From NCBI RefSeq assembly GCF_004346925.1, contig NZ_CP031167.1:3616001-3680000 (forward strand): a DNA stretch of 64,000 nt. The letters are read 5' to 3'. Below are positions 47,575-56,431 of this stretch, piece by piece. Under the pieces are notes generated by a model. It made no database searches and was not told where the DNA came from. It was given only the letters and a program-made list of their open reading frames with translations. Each line of letters opens with the position of its first letter. The first letter of the stretch is position 1. The translations under genes were made by a program, and so were the position numbers. Source of the stretch: Stenotrophomonas sp. ASS1. Its GTDB lineage: Bacteria > Pseudomonadota > Gammaproteobacteria > Xanthomonadales > Xanthomonadaceae.

Positions 47575-47646
47575 GGTAGTGCCGGCCGCTGGCCGGCAAC
47601 CCTGCAGGGGTCAGATCCCTTTCGCACGCGAAAGGGATCTGACCCC
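47575..47646. repeat. SMAG-like hairpin followed by GGGGTCAGATCC hairpin (copy 2)
   Basis: GTAGTGCCGGCCGCTGGCCGG at 47575-47600 is followed by perfect 19-nt arms at 47607-47646. These have foot GGGGTCAGATCC and tip CTTTCGC/GCGAAAG. The tip differs from the copies at 26672 and 52084. Confidence 0.7.
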
Positions 47647-47703
47647 CGGATTTTTCACGCGACACCGCTTGAAACCGCCTGCAATTGCCGCCAGTCTGTG
47701 GTC

Positions 47704-48549
47704 ATGCAGGACCAGATCTCACTCCCCGACTGGGATGCACTGGCCGACCTCGAAGACGAGGCGCTGCCACTGTTGCCGACCGCGCTGCTGATCGCGCGCG
47801 ATGAATACCCCGATCTGCAGCCGTCCACCTACGACGCGCTGATCCAGAGCCATGTCGACCACCTCCGTTCGGAAGTGGACAGCATCGACAACAGCCCGTT
47901 GAAGATGGCGGCGATCAACCGCCACCTGTTCGACGAACTGGGCTACAGCGGCGACCACGACGAGTACTACGACCCGCGCAACAGCTACCTCAACCAGGTA
48001 TTCGAGCGCCGCCTGGGCAACCCGATCTCGCTGGCGCTGGTGCAGATGGAAGTCGCGCGCCGGCTGGGAATCCCGCTCGACGGCGTGTCCTTCCCCGGCC
48101 ACTTCCTGGTGCGCCTGCCGGTGGACGACGGCGTGCTGGTGATGGATCCGTTCAATGGCGGCCGCCCGCTGGACGTGGACGAACTGCGCGAGCGGGCCAA
48201 GTCACACCTGGGCGGGCAGATGCCCGACGACCAGGTGCTGGCGCAGATCCTCGACCCGGCGCCGGCGCGCGCGATCCTGATGCGGATGCTGCGCAACCTG
48301 CACGGTGTGTATGCCGAAGCGGGCGAATGGGACCGTGCCGCACGCAGTGCCGACCGCCTGCTGAAGCTGGCCCCGGAGCAGGACGACGCGTTGCGTGATC
48401 GAGGCCTGGCCTACCTGCAGCTGGAGTACCTGGCCGGTGCCCGGCATGACCTGGGGCAGTATCTGAAGCGCAATCCCGAGGCCAGCGATGCGCAGTGGCT
48501 GCGCGAGAAGCTGATCGACCTCGGCGGGCCAGTGCCGCGGCTGCATTGA
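47704..48549 (+). CDS. SirB1-family protein (transglutaminase-like and tetratricopeptide)
   Basis: A 281-residue cytoplasmic protein. The N-terminal part (about 1-185) has the SirB1/transglutaminase-like segment RNSYLNQVFERRLGNPISLA and SFPGHFLVRL. The C-terminal part (about 195-280) carries a TPR-like helical region (LRNLHGVYAEAGEWDRAARS, DRGLAYLQLEYLAGARHDLG). Its function is not established. A GTG two codons upstream (47698) is also possible. It is separated from the DUF192 gene by a hairpin pair. Confidence 0.87.
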   Translation: MQDQISLPDWDALADLEDEALPLLPTALLIARDEYPDLQPSTYDALIQSHVDHLRSEVDSIDNSPLKMAAINRHLFDELGYSGDHDEYYDPRNSYLNQVFERRLGNPISLALVQMEVARRLGIPLDGVSFPGHFLVRLPVDDGVLVMDPFNGGRPLDVDELRERAKSHLGGQMPDDQVLAQILDPAPARAILMRMLRNLHGVYAEAGEWDRAARSADRLLKLAPEQDDALRDRGLAYLQLEYLAGARHDLGQYLKRNPEASDAQWLREKLIDLGGPVPRLH

Positions 48550-48608
48550 GGGTGTCCGGTGTGCGGACCAACGGTCCGCACCCACAGAAGGGCCTGCAGG
48601 CCCCGCCA

Positions 48609-48800
48609 TCAATCGACCTCGACCATCTCGAAATCGGCCTTGGTCACCCCGCAATCCGGGCAGGTCCAGGTCTCGGGAATGTCTTCCCAGCGCGTCCCCG
48701 GCGCGATGCCTTCTTCCGGCAAGCCTTCCGCTTCGCTGTAAAGAAAGCCGCAGACCACGCACATCCAGGTACGCAAGGTGGTGGGGGTGGCATCGCTCAT
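48609..48800 (-). CDS. Rubredoxin
   Basis: A 63-residue protein with two CxxC iron sites: [20 protein letters not shown] and [20 protein letters not shown]. It would be a one-iron electron carrier in the cytoplasm. The start [12 protein letters not shown] at 48800 fits family length. It is convergent with the SirB1-like gene and divergent from thiE across 67 bp. Confidence 0.94.
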   Translation of the reverse strand: MSDATPTTLRTWMCVVCGFLYSEAEGLPEEGIAPGTRWEDIPETWTCPDCGVTKADFEMVEVD

Positions 48801-48867
48801 CGGATAATCAAGGCTGGATTCACGGGCCGCCATTGTCCCATCGCGGTCCACTCACCGGTAGCCATCG

Positions 48868-49494
48868 ATGACTTCTGCTTCCCCGGCGCCCCGCGGCGTC
48901 TACCTGATCACCCCGGACGAGCCCGATACCGCACGCCTGCTGGCCCGCACCGCGCCGCTGCTGGCCGCCGGCGCCACCTGGCTGCAGTACCGCAACAAGA
49001 CCGCCAGCGACGCGCTGCGGCGGGAGCAGGCCACCGCCCTGCAGGCGCTGTGCGCGGAACACGGCGTGCCGCTGATCGTCAACGACGACCCGGCGCTGGC
49101 CAAGACGGTCGGCGCCGCCGGCGTGCACCTGGGCGGCACCGACGGCGACATCCCCAGCGCGCGCGCCCTGCTCGGTGCCGAGGCCATCATCGGCGCCTCC
49201 TGCTACGACCAGCTGGCCAATGCCGAAAAGGCCGTGGCCGCCGGCGCCAGCTACGTGGCCTTCGGCGCGTTCTTCCCGACCACCACCAAGATCACCAGCA
49301 GCCGCGCCCATACCGACCTGCTGCGGCAAAGCGCCGCACTGGGCGTGCCGCGGGTGGCGATCGGCGGCCTGACGCCGGACAATGTCGGTCCCATCATCGA
49401 CGCCGGCGCCGATCTGGTCGCCGTGGTCAGCAGCGTGTTCGCCGCCGAAGACCCGGTTGCGATCCAGCGCGCCTACCTCGCCCAGTTCGCGTAA
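48868..49494 (+). CDS. thiE: Thiamine-phosphate synthase
   Basis: A 208-residue TIM-barrel enzyme joining hydroxymethylpyrimidine pyrophosphate with thiazole phosphate. Family motifs are [52 protein letters not shown] and [10 protein letters not shown]. No thiamine riboswitch is visible in the 67 bp upstream. It precedes hemL by 16 bp. Confidence 0.95.
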   Translation: MTSASPAPRGVYLITPDEPDTARLLARTAPLLAAGATWLQYRNKTASDALRREQATALQALCAEHGVPLIVNDDPALAKTVGAAGVHLGGTDGDIPSARALLGAEAIIGASCYDQLANAEKAVAAGASYVAFGAFFPTTTKITSSRAHTDLLRQSAALGVPRVAIGGLTPDNVGPIIDAGADLVAVVSSVFAAEDPVAIQRAYLAQFA

Positions 49495-49510
49495 TGCCCA
49501 GGAAATCCGC

Positions 49511-50800
49511 ATGAACCACGACCAGTCCCACGCCCTGTTCTCCCGCGCCCAGCAGCTGCTGCCGGGCGGCGTCAATTCGCCGGTGCGCGCGTTCAAATCG
49601 GTCGGCGGCGAACCGTTCTTCGTCGAGCGCGCCGATGGCGCCTACCTGTACGACGTCGACGGCAACCGCTACATCGACTATGTCGGTTCCTGGGGCCCGA
49701 TGATCGTCGGCCACAACCATCCGGCCGTCCGCCAGGCGGTGAAGAAGGCGATCGACAATGGCCTGTCCTTCGGCGCGCCCTGCGCGGCCGAAGTGACCAT
49801 GGCCGAGACCATCACCCGACTGGTGCCGTCGTGCGAGATGGTGCGCATGGTCAACTCCGGCACTGAAGCCACGCTGTCGGCGATCCGCCTGGCGCGCGGC
49901 GCCACCGGCCGCAACCGCATCGTCAAGTTCGAAGGCTGCTACCACGGCCATGGCGACTCGTTCCTGGTGAAGGCCGGCAGCGGCATGCTGACGCTGGGCG
50001 TGCCGACCTCGCCGGGCGTGCCGGCCGGCCTGAGCGAACTGACCCTGACCCTGCCCTACAACGACTTCGAAGCGGCCACTGCCCTGTTCGAACAGCAGGG
50101 TGACGACATCGCCGGCCTGATCATCGAACCGGTGGTCGGCAACGCCAACTGCATTCCGCCACGCGAAGGCTACCTGCAGCACCTGCGCGACCTGTGCACG
50201 AAGCATGGCGCGCTGCTGATCTTCGACGAAGTGATGACCGGTTTCCGCGTTGCCCTTGGCGGTGCACAGGCGCACTACGGCATCACCCCGGACCTGACCA
50301 CCTTCGGCAAGATCATCGGCGGCGGCATGCCGGTGGGTGCCTACGGCGGCCGCCGCGAACTGATGCAGCAGATCGCACCGGCCGGCCCGATCTACCAGGC
50401 TGGCACGCTGAGCGGCAACCCGGTGGCGATGGCCGCCGGCCTGGCGATGCTGGAACTGATCCAGCAGCCGGGCTTCCACGCCGATCTGGCCGAGCGCACC
50501 GCGCGCCTGTGTGCCGGCCTGGAAGCGGCCGCCGCCGACGCCGGCGTGGTCGTGACCACCACCCACGTGGGCGCCATGTTCGGCCTGTTCTTCACCAGCG
50601 AGAAGGTGGAGACCTATGCGCAGGCCACCGCCTGTGACATCCCGGCGTTCAACCGCTTCTTCCACGCGATGCTGGACCAGGGCGTGTTCCTGGCACCGTC
50701 GGCGTACGAGGCCGGCTTCCTGTCCAGCGCGCACGACGATGCGGTGATCGAGGCCACCCTCGCCGCCGCACGCGTGGCGTTCAAGGCCGCCAAGGGCTGA
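49511..50800 (+). CDS. hemL: Glutamate-1-semialdehyde 2,1-aminomutase
   Basis: A 429-residue PLP enzyme of the C5 tetrapyrrole pathway. Family motifs are [49 protein letters not shown] and [19 protein letters not shown], the last with the PLP-binding lysine. The ATG at 49511 is chosen by family length; the longer frame lies inside thiE. It lies in one unit with thiE. Confidence 0.96.
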   Translation: MNHDQSHALFSRAQQLLPGGVNSPVRAFKSVGGEPFFVERADGAYLYDVDGNRYIDYVGSWGPMIVGHNHPAVRQAVKKAIDNGLSFGAPCAAEVTMAETITRLVPSCEMVRMVNSGTEATLSAIRLARGATGRNRIVKFEGCYHGHGDSFLVKAGSGMLTLGVPTSPGVPAGLSELTLTLPYNDFEAATALFEQQGDDIAGLIIEPVVGNANCIPPREGYLQHLRDLCTKHGALLIFDEVMTGFRVALGGAQAHYGITPDLTTFGKIIGGGMPVGAYGGRRELMQQIAPAGPIYQAGTLSGNPVAMAAGLAMLELIQQPGFHADLAERTARLCAGLEAAAADAGVVVTTTHVGAMFGLFFTSEKVETYAQATACDIPAFNRFFHAMLDQGVFLAPSAYEAGFLSSAHDDAVIEATLAAARVAFKAAKG

Positions 50801-50810
50801 GCCCGCTCTG

Positions 50811-50898
50811 GTAGGTGCCAACCTCGGTTGGCACTGCCGCATCTGGTAGATGCCAACCTTGGTTGGCACAGAGCAGTCGAGCATGGCTCGACTCTACA
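50811..50898. repeat. Three SMAG-like hairpins between hemL and the azurin gene
   Basis: Two GTGCCAACCTCGGTTGGCAC-type hairpins (50816-50835 and about 50848-50867, each preceded by GGTAG) are followed by GTCGAGC-ATG-GCTCGAC plus TCTAC. Confidence 0.7.
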
Positions 50899-50905
50899 CA
50901 GGGCA

Positions 50906-51355
50906 TCAACCGAAGACGAACTTGCCCTTCATCATCGCGAAGTGACCGGGGAACGAGCAGAAAAAGGTGTAATCCCCACCCTTCTGCAGGCCCTGGGTAG
51001 AGAAGCGCACGCGCGCGGTTTCACCACCGCCGATCACCTTGGTGTGCGCCAGCACGCGCTTGTCGGCCTTCGGCAGGTAGCTGTCGGCCAGGGTCATGCG
51101 CATGCCGGCCATCGCCACCGGCTGGTAATCCGCGCTGCGGGTCAGCACCCAGTTATGGCCCATCGCGGTAGCGGCCAGCTTGCCGGTGTGGCGCAGGGTC
51201 AGATCCACGGCGGTGCAATCAGCGGCCACCTTGATCTCGCGGCTGCTGAAGCTCATCTGGTCGGTGCTGTCGATGCTCACCGCACACACCCGCGCCATCG
51301 CCGACGGCGCCAGCATCAGCGCGCCCAGTCCCACTGCCACCATCCAAGCCTTCAT
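50906..51355 (-). CDS. Azurin (periplasmic blue copper protein)
   Basis: A 149-residue protein with signal peptide MKAWMVAVGLGALMLAPSAMA. The mature part has the type 1 copper ligands: GHNWVL (His46), then CSFPGHFAMM (Cys112, His117 and Met121), and an N-terminal disulfide Cys pair. It would carry electrons in the periplasm, for example to nitrite or peroxide respiration. The exact partner is not visible here. The ATG at 51355 is chosen by the signal peptide. Confidence 0.93.
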   Translation of the reverse strand: MKAWMVAVGLGALMLAPSAMARVCAVSIDSTDQMSFSSREIKVAADCTAVDLTLRHTGKLAATAMGHNWVLTRSADYQPVAMAGMRMTLADSYLPKADKRVLAHTKVIGGGETARVRFSTQGLQKGGDYTFFCSFPGHFAMMKGKFVFG

Positions 51356-51478
51356 CGTTGCGTCTCCTGCGGATTCAAGCGCCATTCTAGGCAGGCCCCT
51401 GCGGCCGCGTCTGCGACCGTCTGTCGCATGGCTGCTCCAGGGTTTCCCGCGTGTTCACTGCAATGGCATGCTCGACCA

Positions 51479-52081
51479 ATGCGGATCGACCTGTTGCTGC
51501 TGGACGTGGATGGCGTGCTGGTGCAGTACCAGCGCGCGCAGCGCGTACTGCACCTTGCGCAGGCGCTGGATGTCGTGCCGGAAACCGTGCAGGCCGCGCT
51601 GTACGACAGCGGGCTGGAAGCGGCACATGACAATGGCACGCTGGATGGCCCGGCCTATCTGGCGCAGCTGGGAGAGCTTCTAGGCACGACGGTCGATGTG
51701 ACTGCTTGGACCGCGGCGCGGCGGGCCGCCAGCCATCCGCAGGCTGCCGTGTTGCAGCGGCTGCAGGCCCTGCAGTTGCCGATGGCAGTGCTGACCAACA
51801 ACGGCGCGCTGATGCAACAGGCCTTGCCCAACCTGCTACCGGAACTGTTCCCTGCCCTGCAGGACCGCGTGTTCTGCAGCGCCGATTTCGGCCTGCGCAA
51901 ACCGGCGCCGGAAGTCTTCCTGCGCACGCTTGAGGTACTCGGCGTGGCACCTGCGCGCACGCTATTCGTCGATGACCTGTTCGCCAACGTGCGCGGCGCA
52001 CGCGCCGCCGGCCTGCACGCGGAAACCGTGCGCGATGGCCGGGGATTGGGCAAGGTGTTGAAACGTTACGCGGTGAGCTGA
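51479..52081 (+). CDS. HAD-superfamily hydrolase
   Basis: A 200-residue protein with HAD motif I (LLLDVDGVLVQ), motif II region (VLTNNGA), Lys motif (RKPAPEVF) and motif III (LFVDDLFANVRGA), in order. It would be a small phosphatase or epimerase-type HAD enzyme in the cytoplasm; the substrate cannot be read. The ATG at 51479 gives a start right at the core. It ends two bases before a hairpin shared with argD. Confidence 0.88.
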   Translation: MRIDLLLLDVDGVLVQYQRAQRVLHLAQALDVVPETVQAALYDSGLEAAHDNGTLDGPAYLAQLGELLGTTVDVTAWTAARRAASHPQAAVLQRLQALQLPMAVLTNNGALMQQALPNLLPELFPALQDRVFCSADFGLRKPAPEVFLRTLEVLGVAPARTLFVDDLFANVRGARAAGLHAETVRDGRGLGKVLKRYAVS

Positions 52082-52083
52082 TC

Positions 52084-52122
52084 GGGGTCAGAGCCCTCTC
52101 CGCAGGAGAGGGATCCGACCCC
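52084..52122. terminator. Hairpin between convergent HAD and argD genes (copy 3 of GGGGTCAGA family)
   Basis: Arms from GGGGTCAGAGCC-CTCTCC to GGAGAG-GGATCC-GACCCC pair with a few mismatches around GCA. It lies in the 53-bp convergent gap, so it may end both transcripts. Its foot is related to hairpins at 26672 and 47607, while the tip differs. Confidence 0.55.
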
Positions 52123-52134
52123 AGCGCCGCGGCG

Positions 52135-53361
52135 TCAGCGCGCGGCGATGAAAGCAGCAATCGCCGCGCGCAGGCGCTTCAGGCCTTCGGCCACTTCTTC
52201 GTCGGTGATGTTCAGCGACGGCACGAAGCGCAGCACGTCCGGGCCGGCCTGCAGGGTCAGCAGGCCCTGCTCGGCGGCGTGGTCGAGGATCGCACCGGCC
52301 TGGCCGGCGAAGTCCTTGCTCAGCACCGCGCCCAGCATCAGGCCACGGCCACGCACGTCGCTGAACACACCGAACTCGTCGTTGATGCGGGCGAAGCCAT
52401 CGCGCAGCGCCTTCGACTGGCGGCTGACGTTGGCGGCGATCTCCGCCGAGGCCAGCTTGCGCAGCGCCACGCGCGCGACTGCGGCCGCCAGCGGGTTGCC
52501 GCCGAAGGTAGTGCCGTGTGCGCCGAACTGCATGGTTTCGGCCACCTTCGGGCCGGCCAGCATCGCGCCGATCGGGAAGCCACCACCCAGCGCCTTGGCC
52601 AGGGTGACCATGTCCGGTACCACATCGTCCTGCCAGTGCGCGAACAGCGTGCCGGTGCGGCCCATGCCGGCCTGGATTTCATCCAGCACCAGCAGTGCGT
52701 TGTGCTGGTCGCACAGTTCGCGCACGCGCTTGAGGAAACCGGACTTGGCCGGCATCACGCCGCCCTCGCCCTGGATCGGCTCCAGCATCACTGCGGCCAC
52801 GTCGCCGGCGGCCATCGCGGTTTCCAGCTGCACCTCATCGTTGAAATCGATGTAGCGGAAGCCACCGGGCAGCGGCTCGTAGCCTTCCTGGTACTTCGGC
52901 TGGGCGGTGGCGGTCACCGCGCCCATGGTGCGGCCGTGGAAGCTGCCGCGGAAGGTGATGATGACGCGCTTGTCGGCCGGGCGGCCCTGGCTGGAGGCCC
53001 ACTTGCGGACCATCTTGATCGCCACTTCGTTGGCTTCGGCGCCGGAATTGCACAGGAACACGCGCTCGGCGAAGCGGCTGGCCTTCACCAGCTCCTCGGC
53101 CAGGTGCAACGGCGGCGCGCTGTAGAACACGTTGCTGGTGTGCCAGAGCTTGCCGGCCTGCTCGACCAGCGCGGCGACCAGGTCCGGGTCGTTGTGGCCC
53201 AGGCCACACACGGCGATGCCGGCGGCCAGGTCGATGAACTCACGGCCCTGGCTGTCCCACACGCGGGCGCCCTGGCCGCGCTCCAGTACCACCTGGCGGG
53301 GCTTGTAGACCGGCAGGTAATAGTGCGAAAGGGAGATCAGCGGATCGGTAGCGGCGGTCAT
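52135..53361 (-). CDS. argD: Acetylornithine/succinylornithine-type aminotransferase
   Basis: A 408-residue PLP aminotransferase of the ArgD/AstC group. It shows FLCNSGAEANEVAIKMVRKW, FRGSFHGRTMGAVTATAQPK and VLDEIQAGMGRTGTLFAH. The PLP lysine is in TLAKALGGGFPIGAM and GTTFGGNPLA follows. The biosynthetic (ArgD) versus catabolic (AstC) use cannot be told from this sequence, since no neighbouring arg or ast gene is in the window. It is divergent from the ion-channel gene by 63 bp. Confidence 0.92.
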   Translation of the reverse strand: MTAATDPLISLSHYYLPVYKPRQVVLERGQGARVWDSQGREFIDLAAGIAVCGLGHNDPDLVAALVEQAGKLWHTSNVFYSAPPLHLAEELVKASRFAERVFLCNSGAEANEVAIKMVRKWASSQGRPADKRVIITFRGSFHGRTMGAVTATAQPKYQEGYEPLPGGFRYIDFNDEVQLETAMAAGDVAAVMLEPIQGEGGVMPAKSGFLKRVRELCDQHNALLVLDEIQAGMGRTGTLFAHWQDDVVPDMVTLAKALGGGFPIGAMLAGPKVAETMQFGAHGTTFGGNPLAAAVARVALRKLASAEIAANVSRQSKALRDGFARINDEFGVFSDVRGRGLMLGAVLSKDFAGQAGAILDHAAEQGLLTLQAGPDVLRFVPSLNITDEEVAEGLKRLRAAIAAFIAAR

Positions 53362-53424
53362 GGCAGTCGGCAGGGTTCAGGAATCCCCATTCTCGCGCCG
53401 GAACCCCTGCGGCACAATGCGCCC

Positions 53425-54297
53425 ATGCGACCGTTTTCCGCCCCCCAGCTGAACCCCGCCACCGAGACCGGCTGGCGCCGTCGGTGGTTCGACATCATCT
53501 ACCGCCACGACACCCGCCCCTCGCGCAATTTCGACCTGATCCTGGTGGTGGCGATCATCGCCAGCATCCTGGTGGTGATGATCGACAGCGTGCAGCACCT
53601 GCATGCCGAATGGTCCACCGGCCTGTACATCCTGGAATGGGGCTTCACGATCATCTTCACCGCCGAGTACCTGCTGCGGCTGGCGGTGGTCAAGCGCCCG
53701 CTGCGTTACGCGGTGAGTATCTGGGGCATCATCGACCTGCTGTCGATCCTGCCCGCCTACCTGTCGATGTTCATCCCCGGCGCGCAGAGCCTGCTGGTGG
53801 TGCGCGCGCTGCGCATCCTGCGCGTGTTCCGCATCCTCAAGCTGACCCGCTACATCGAGGAAAGCGGCGTATTGATGACGTCACTGTGGCGCAGCCGGCG
53901 CAAGGTGCTGGTGTTCCTGTTCACGGTGATCACCATCACCATCATCGCCGGCGCGCTGATGTACGTGATCGAGGGCCCCGAACACGGCTTCACCAACATC
54001 CCCGCCAGCATGTACTGGGCGGTGGTGACCATGGCCACGGTCGGTTTCGGCGACATCGTGCCGCAGACCGTGCTCGGCCGCTTCGTCACCTCGGTGCTGA
54101 TCCTGATCGGCTACAGCATCATCGCCGTGCCCACCGGCATCTATACCGCCGAACTGGCCAGCACCATGCGTGAAGCCGAGCAGGCCGCGCGCCGCGATGC
54201 GCGCGGCTGCCCGGACTGTGGGCTGGAAGGCCATGAACCGGATGCACTGCACTGCCGCAAGTGCGGCGGCAAGCTGCCGGATGCGTTCAACCATTGA
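53425..54297 (+). CDS. Voltage-gated-like potassium ion channel with zinc-ribbon tail
   Basis: A 290-residue inner-membrane protein with six predicted spans. An S4-like segment VRALRILRVFRILKLTRYIE carries regularly spaced arginines, and the pore selectivity filter is TVGFGD. The C-terminal part ends in a Zn-ribbon-like CPDCGLEGHEPDALHCRKCG (two CxxC pairs), which is unusual for this channel size. It would conduct K+ and is related to KvAP/Kch-type channels. The ATG at 53425 is chosen by family fit. Regulation by metal or redox through the ribbon is only a suggestion. Confidence 0.9.
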   Translation: MRPFSAPQLNPATETGWRRRWFDIIYRHDTRPSRNFDLILVVAIIASILVVMIDSVQHLHAEWSTGLYILEWGFTIIFTAEYLLRLAVVKRPLRYAVSIWGIIDLLSILPAYLSMFIPGAQSLLVVRALRILRVFRILKLTRYIEESGVLMTSLWRSRRKVLVFLFTVITITIIAGALMYVIEGPEHGFTNIPASMYWAVVTMATVGFGDIVPQTVLGRFVTSVLILIGYSIIAVPTGIYTAELASTMREAEQAARRDARGCPDCGLEGHEPDALHCRKCGGKLPDAFNH

Positions 54298-54303
54298 GGC
54301 ACA

Positions 54304-54327
54304 TGCCGGCCAGCGGCCGGCACTACC
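54304..54327. repeat. SMAG-like hairpin unit after the channel gene
   Basis: GCCGGCCAGCGGCCGGC followed by ACTACC, of the same type as at 36311 and 37592. Confidence 0.6.
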
Positions 54328-54362
54328 TCTCGGCGGTTACGCATGGATGCGTGTGCCGTTGC

Positions 54363-55316
54363 TCACCGCATGCGGTTGCTGGTGGTCACCAGATCATTGT
54401 ATGCGGCGAGGATCGTTGACTGCGCTCCTTCCGGGTCGGTGGTGAGCCAACTGCCCGACGCCTTCCGCTCTGCCGCCAGTGCTTCGGCGGTGATCGGCTT
54501 GTGCTGCTCCAGGCGCTCGACGCCACGTCCCGCAGTACGCACCAGCTTGTCCGCCGAACGCTGCACGTGGCCCCACATCGGGTCGTCCTTGCCGACGCCG
54601 CCGTTCTGGATTTCCGTCACCAGTGCCTGATAGTCAGCCAGCTGCACGCGCAGCGCCGCAACATCCGGTGCGTCGTCCTGGAACGCCGTGGCCAGTAGCT
54701 TGCCGTCGCCCAGCAGGCGAAGGTGATAGTAGGCCAGCGAGCGCCCTTCGCTCTCCTCGATCTGCTTCAGCTGCGCGGCACGGCGATCGTTCTCGTTCTT
54801 TTCCAGCGCCACATCCATCGCTTCGCTGGCCTTGAAGAAATCAGCATAGGCCTGCATCAGCGGGGCATGCTGGCTGCGCATCCCTTCACCGCCATCACGA
54901 CGATAATCCTCGCGGGTGAAGTATCCATCGGCGCGCTCGACCAGGGTGTTCAATGCCTGGAAGGCCTGCTGATAGTCACGCGCGGGGCCATCCATCGGCA
55001 AGGCCGGGGTCTTCGCCAGCGCGTCGGTCAGTGGCTGGCCGCAGTACTCGACGCGGTGCGACAGCACCTTCCCGGGCGAACGCGGTTGCGCTTCCTTGCC
55101 GGTCGGGCCGGCTTCAGGGTCCTTCATCCAGCTGGTGTAGGTCTGGAAACCCTCGTGAATGGGTTGTTCAACGCCGTTGTAGCACTCGATGTAGGCGTTC
55201 ACCTTCTCCAGGCTGGGGTCGGCCAGCGACAACCCTGCCGGTTTGTTGCAGCCGCTCAGGCCAGCCACAGCGCCGATCAGCAGCAGCGGCACGATACGCA
55301 GACAGGAAGTCATCAT
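54363..55316 (-). CDS. DUF3829-family lipoprotein, paralogue A
   Basis: A 317-residue protein with lipobox LSGC after MTSCLRIVPLLLIGAVAGLSGC, then a largely helical DUF3829 (YiiG-like) domain with NAYIECYNGV near the start. The domain is shared with the next gene. The ATG at 55316 is chosen; upstream ATG codons lack a ribosome site. It overlaps no gene but lies directly downstream of paralogue B (30 bp), so they are co-transcribed. The function is unknown. Confidence 0.85.
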   Translation of the reverse strand: MMTSCLRIVPLLLIGAVAGLSGCNKPAGLSLADPSLEKVNAYIECYNGVEQPIHEGFQTYTSWMKDPEAGPTGKEAQPRSPGKVLSHRVEYCGQPLTDALAKTPALPMDGPARDYQQAFQALNTLVERADGYFTREDYRRDGGEGMRSQHAPLMQAYADFFKASEAMDVALEKNENDRRAAQLKQIEESEGRSLAYYHLRLLGDGKLLATAFQDDAPDVAALRVQLADYQALVTEIQNGGVGKDDPMWGHVQRSADKLVRTAGRGVERLEQHKPITAEALAAERKASGSWLTTDPEGAQSTILAAYNDLVTTSNRMR

Positions 55317-55345
55317 GGTCTCTCGCATGGGTGCTGGCGCGCCGG

Positions 55346-56338
55346 TCACTGGCGGTTGCTCTGGAAAACGAGCGTGTTGTACTCCTGCATCAGCTTGTTG
55401 GCAGAGCCACGCGGCGCCATCGACGGCGAATCAAGCATGCGTCGTTCGAAATCGGTGTAAGGCTTCTTCTCGCTGACGCGCTGCAGCCGCTCCTTGCCTT
55501 CGCGCCGGAAATTCTCGGCCCCACGCTCGAAGCCTTCCCAGTCCGACTTGCCCGGTTCCTGGTCGGCAACCTTGGCGTGCGCTTCATCGGAAATGCGGTT
55601 GAAGGCATCCAGGCGTTCGCGGGCCTTGGCCTGATCGAAATCATCCTCGCTCATCAGATCCATGATCGCCTTGGCTTCCAGCATCATCGCCAGACGGTAG
55701 TACTCGCGCGTGCGCCCCTCGGCCTGTTCCAGCGCCTTGAGCTGCTCGCGCTGGGCGGCGTCGTTCTGGCGCTCCAGCTCGGCATTGAACGTTTCGCTGG
55801 CTGCCACGAAATCCTTGAAGGCAGCCATCAAGGGCGCGTGCAGCTGCTTGCCCTTGGCGAACTGGTCGTCTTCGTAGTCCTGGCGATCGTAGTAGTCATG
55901 CGCGTCCTTGCTGACCGGCACCAGCGCCTTCAGCGCCTGCTGGTAGTGACCTGCAGCCGCATCGAGTTCGGCCAGCGCCGGCTTGGCAGCAATCGCCTCG
56001 GTCACCGGAGCGTCGCACTGCTTCATGTCGTAGTCGCTGATCTCGAACGGGCCGTACACGTGCGTCTCGCGTCCGGTCGGGCCAGCGTCGACATCCTTGA
56101 TCCAGCGCGTGTAGGACTGGATGCTGCCGTGGGTTTTCGAATCCAGCGCGTTGAAGCAGCCGATGTAGGCGTTGAGCTTGGCGGTCAACTGCTGCTGTGT
56201 ATCGGACGGGGCCGTGCTGGCGTCCGGCGTGCCGGAGGCAGCGGCGCCACCCGCAGCTACGGGTGCCTTGCCACCGCAGGCGGTCAGGATCAACGACAGC
56301 GAAGCGGCCAGCGCCGCGACGGAAAGAGTGCGTGACAT
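55346..56338 (-). CDS. DUF3829-family lipoprotein, paralogue B
   Basis: A 330-residue protein with lipobox LTAC after MSRTLSVAALAASLSLILTAC, then an Ala/Gly/Ser-rich linker and the DUF3829 domain. NAYIGCFNALDSKTHGSIQS and TRWIKDVDAGPTGRETH match TSWMKDPEAGPTGKEAQ in paralogue A, so the two arose by tandem duplication. The ATG at 56338 is chosen by the signal peptide. Function unknown; outer-membrane or periplasmic. Confidence 0.87.
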   Translation of the reverse strand: MSRTLSVAALAASLSLILTACGGKAPVAAGGAAASGTPDASTAPSDTQQQLTAKLNAYIGCFNALDSKTHGSIQSYTRWIKDVDAGPTGRETHVYGPFEISDYDMKQCDAPVTEAIAAKPALAELDAAAGHYQQALKALVPVSKDAHDYYDRQDYEDDQFAKGKQLHAPLMAAFKDFVAASETFNAELERQNDAAQREQLKALEQAEGRTREYYRLAMMLEAKAIMDLMSEDDFDQAKARERLDAFNRISDEAHAKVADQEPGKSDWEGFERGAENFRREGKERLQRVSEKKPYTDFERRMLDSPSMAPRGSANKLMQEYNTLVFQSNRQ

Positions 56339-56389
56339 GTGCTCACATCCTTGTTGAAAACGATTACAGCCACGCATTCTAGCGCAGCA

Positions 56390-56413
56390 GGCCGAGGGTC
56401 GCAGCCCTCGGCC
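56390..56413 (-). terminator. Hairpin downstream of the SDR gene
   Basis: GGCCGAGGG and CCCTCGGCC pair around a six-base loop, 19 nt after the SDR stop codon on the minus strand. No T-run follows. Confidence 0.5.
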
Positions 56414-56431
56414 TCTTCCGGCGACGCGCGG

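Noticed and set aside
48801..48867. TPP riboswitch before thiE
   Set aside because: The 67-bp gap is too short and shows no TPP-aptamer conserved segments.
52084..52122. Riboswitch or leader in the HAD/argD gap
   Set aside because: The gap is convergent, so it cannot be a leader for either gene; the hairpin fits a terminator or dispersed repeat better.
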